Assembly (NCBI GenBank): GCA_020029455.1
Contig: JAIBJH010000143.1
Span: forward strand, 1 to 7,028
Source: Hyphomicrobiales bacterium
GTDB lineage: Bacteria; Pseudomonadota; Alphaproteobacteria; Rhizobiales; Aestuariivirgaceae
Direction of reading: 5' to 3'
DNA: 7,028 bases
This document shows positions 6,578 through 7,028 of the stretch, in pieces. Position numbers and translations under genes: made by a program. Below the pieces are notes generated by a model. That model was not told where the DNA came from. It saw only the letters and a list, made by a program, of their open reading frames with translations, and searched no databases. The first letter of the stretch is position 1. Each line of letters starts with the position of its first letter.

Positions 6578-7028
6578 ATGAACAAACAGAAATCCACTCT
6601 GGAGCTGCTGAGAGCCGCGAGCCTTTCCCGCCGCGCGCTCATGAAGTCAGCGGTCGCCGTGGGCGCCGTGGGCTTTGCCGCTCCGATCGTCTCGAAGGAC
6701 GCGCTGTCGTCCTCGGGCGAACTTAATCTCCTGATGTGGTCCGACGAGTTTCCCGATCCGGTGATTCCGGATTTCGAGAAAGCGAGCGGCATTAAGGTCA
6801 ACCAGACACCATTCTCGCAGAATGAAGAGCAGATCAACAAGCTGCAGGCCACGGGCGGTGAAGGCTTCGACCTTTGCCAACCGACGCGCGACCGCGCGCC
6901 ACAGTTCAAGGATCTCGCCGTACTCGCGTCCTACGACATGGGCAAGCTTACCAACACCGGCAACATCCTTCCTTCCATGATGGAAGGCTCGGCGTCGGTC
7001 TGGACCTGGGATGGCGGCCTCTATCACC
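6578..7028 (+). CDS. PotD-like extracellular solute-binding protein, Tat signal (5' part only)
   Basis: The frame runs open to the window end, giving the first 150 residues of a protein probably near 350-400 long. ATG 6578 follows GGAGGA (6566-6571) by 6 nt. The N-terminus has a clear twin-arginine signal: SRRALMK at residues 17-23, then a hydrophobic stretch AVAVGAVGFAAPIV. This implies folded export to the periplasm. The mature start ELNLLMWSDEFPDPVIPDFEKASGIKV resembles PotD/PotF polyamine-binding proteins of the type II binding-fold class (LxxxxW near the start, then FEKxxGIKV). FDLCQPTRDRAPQFKDLAVL fits the next strand and helix of that family. It is the start of a separate transporter locus, probably for spermidine/putrescine or a related amine, with permease and ATPase genes expected beyond the window. 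Substrate is inferred from family resemblance only; other family members bind different cations or opines. It is unrelated in fold class to the ChvE-like protein upstream. Confidence 0.85.
   Translation, partial: MNKQKSTLELLRAASLSRRALMKSAVAVGAVGFAAPIVSKDALSSSGELNLLMWSDEFPDPVIPDFEKASGIKVNQTPFSQNEEQINKLQATGGEGFDLCQPTRDRAPQFKDLAVLASYDMGKLTNTGNILPSMMEGSASVWTWDGGLYH

Overview
The window reads as ordinary chromosomal DNA of an alphaproteobacterium, most likely of the order Hyphomicrobiales (Rhizobiales). This rests on the GC-rich, G/C-ending codon use, on the hisF-hisE-coaA order, and on a ChvE/GguA/GguB-type sugar transporter that closely resembles the Agrobacterium proteins as I remember them. 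I cannot name the genus.

Layout: (1) 1-1554, plus strand: the 3' end of hisF, then complete hisE and coaA, joined by a 4-nt and an 8-nt overlap. This is the tail of a histidine operon with pantothenate kinase attached. (2) 1557-2294, minus strand: a GntR/FadR-subfamily (FCD) repressor-like gene that converges on coaA with only 2 bp between the stop codons. (3) 2295-2401: a 107-bp divergent control region with back-to-back promoter candidates, several inverted repeats and a strong leader hairpin. (4) 2402-6381, plus strand: a ChvE-like sugar-binding protein with a GTG start, a perfect terminator-type hairpin, a tandem-domain sugar ATPase (GguA/XylG type) and a permease (GguB/XylH type). (5) 6382-6577: a 196-bp gap with small inverted repeats and a leader hairpin. 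(6) 6578 to the end: the first 150 residues of a PotD-like binding protein with a twin-arginine signal, which starts another transport locus.

Working together: the binding protein captures an aldose in the periplasm, GguB forms the membrane channel and GguA supplies ATP-driven power. The hairpin after chvE probably lets the binding protein be made in excess over the membrane parts. The divergent FadR-type regulator is the natural candidate to control the transporter and itself. Its best operator match sits exactly over its own start codon.

I found no RNA genes, insertion sequences, CRISPR arrays, phage genes or sign of recent transfer, and no novel multi-gene system. The points worth a second look are regulatory architecture and the Tat-like signal on the ChvE homologue.
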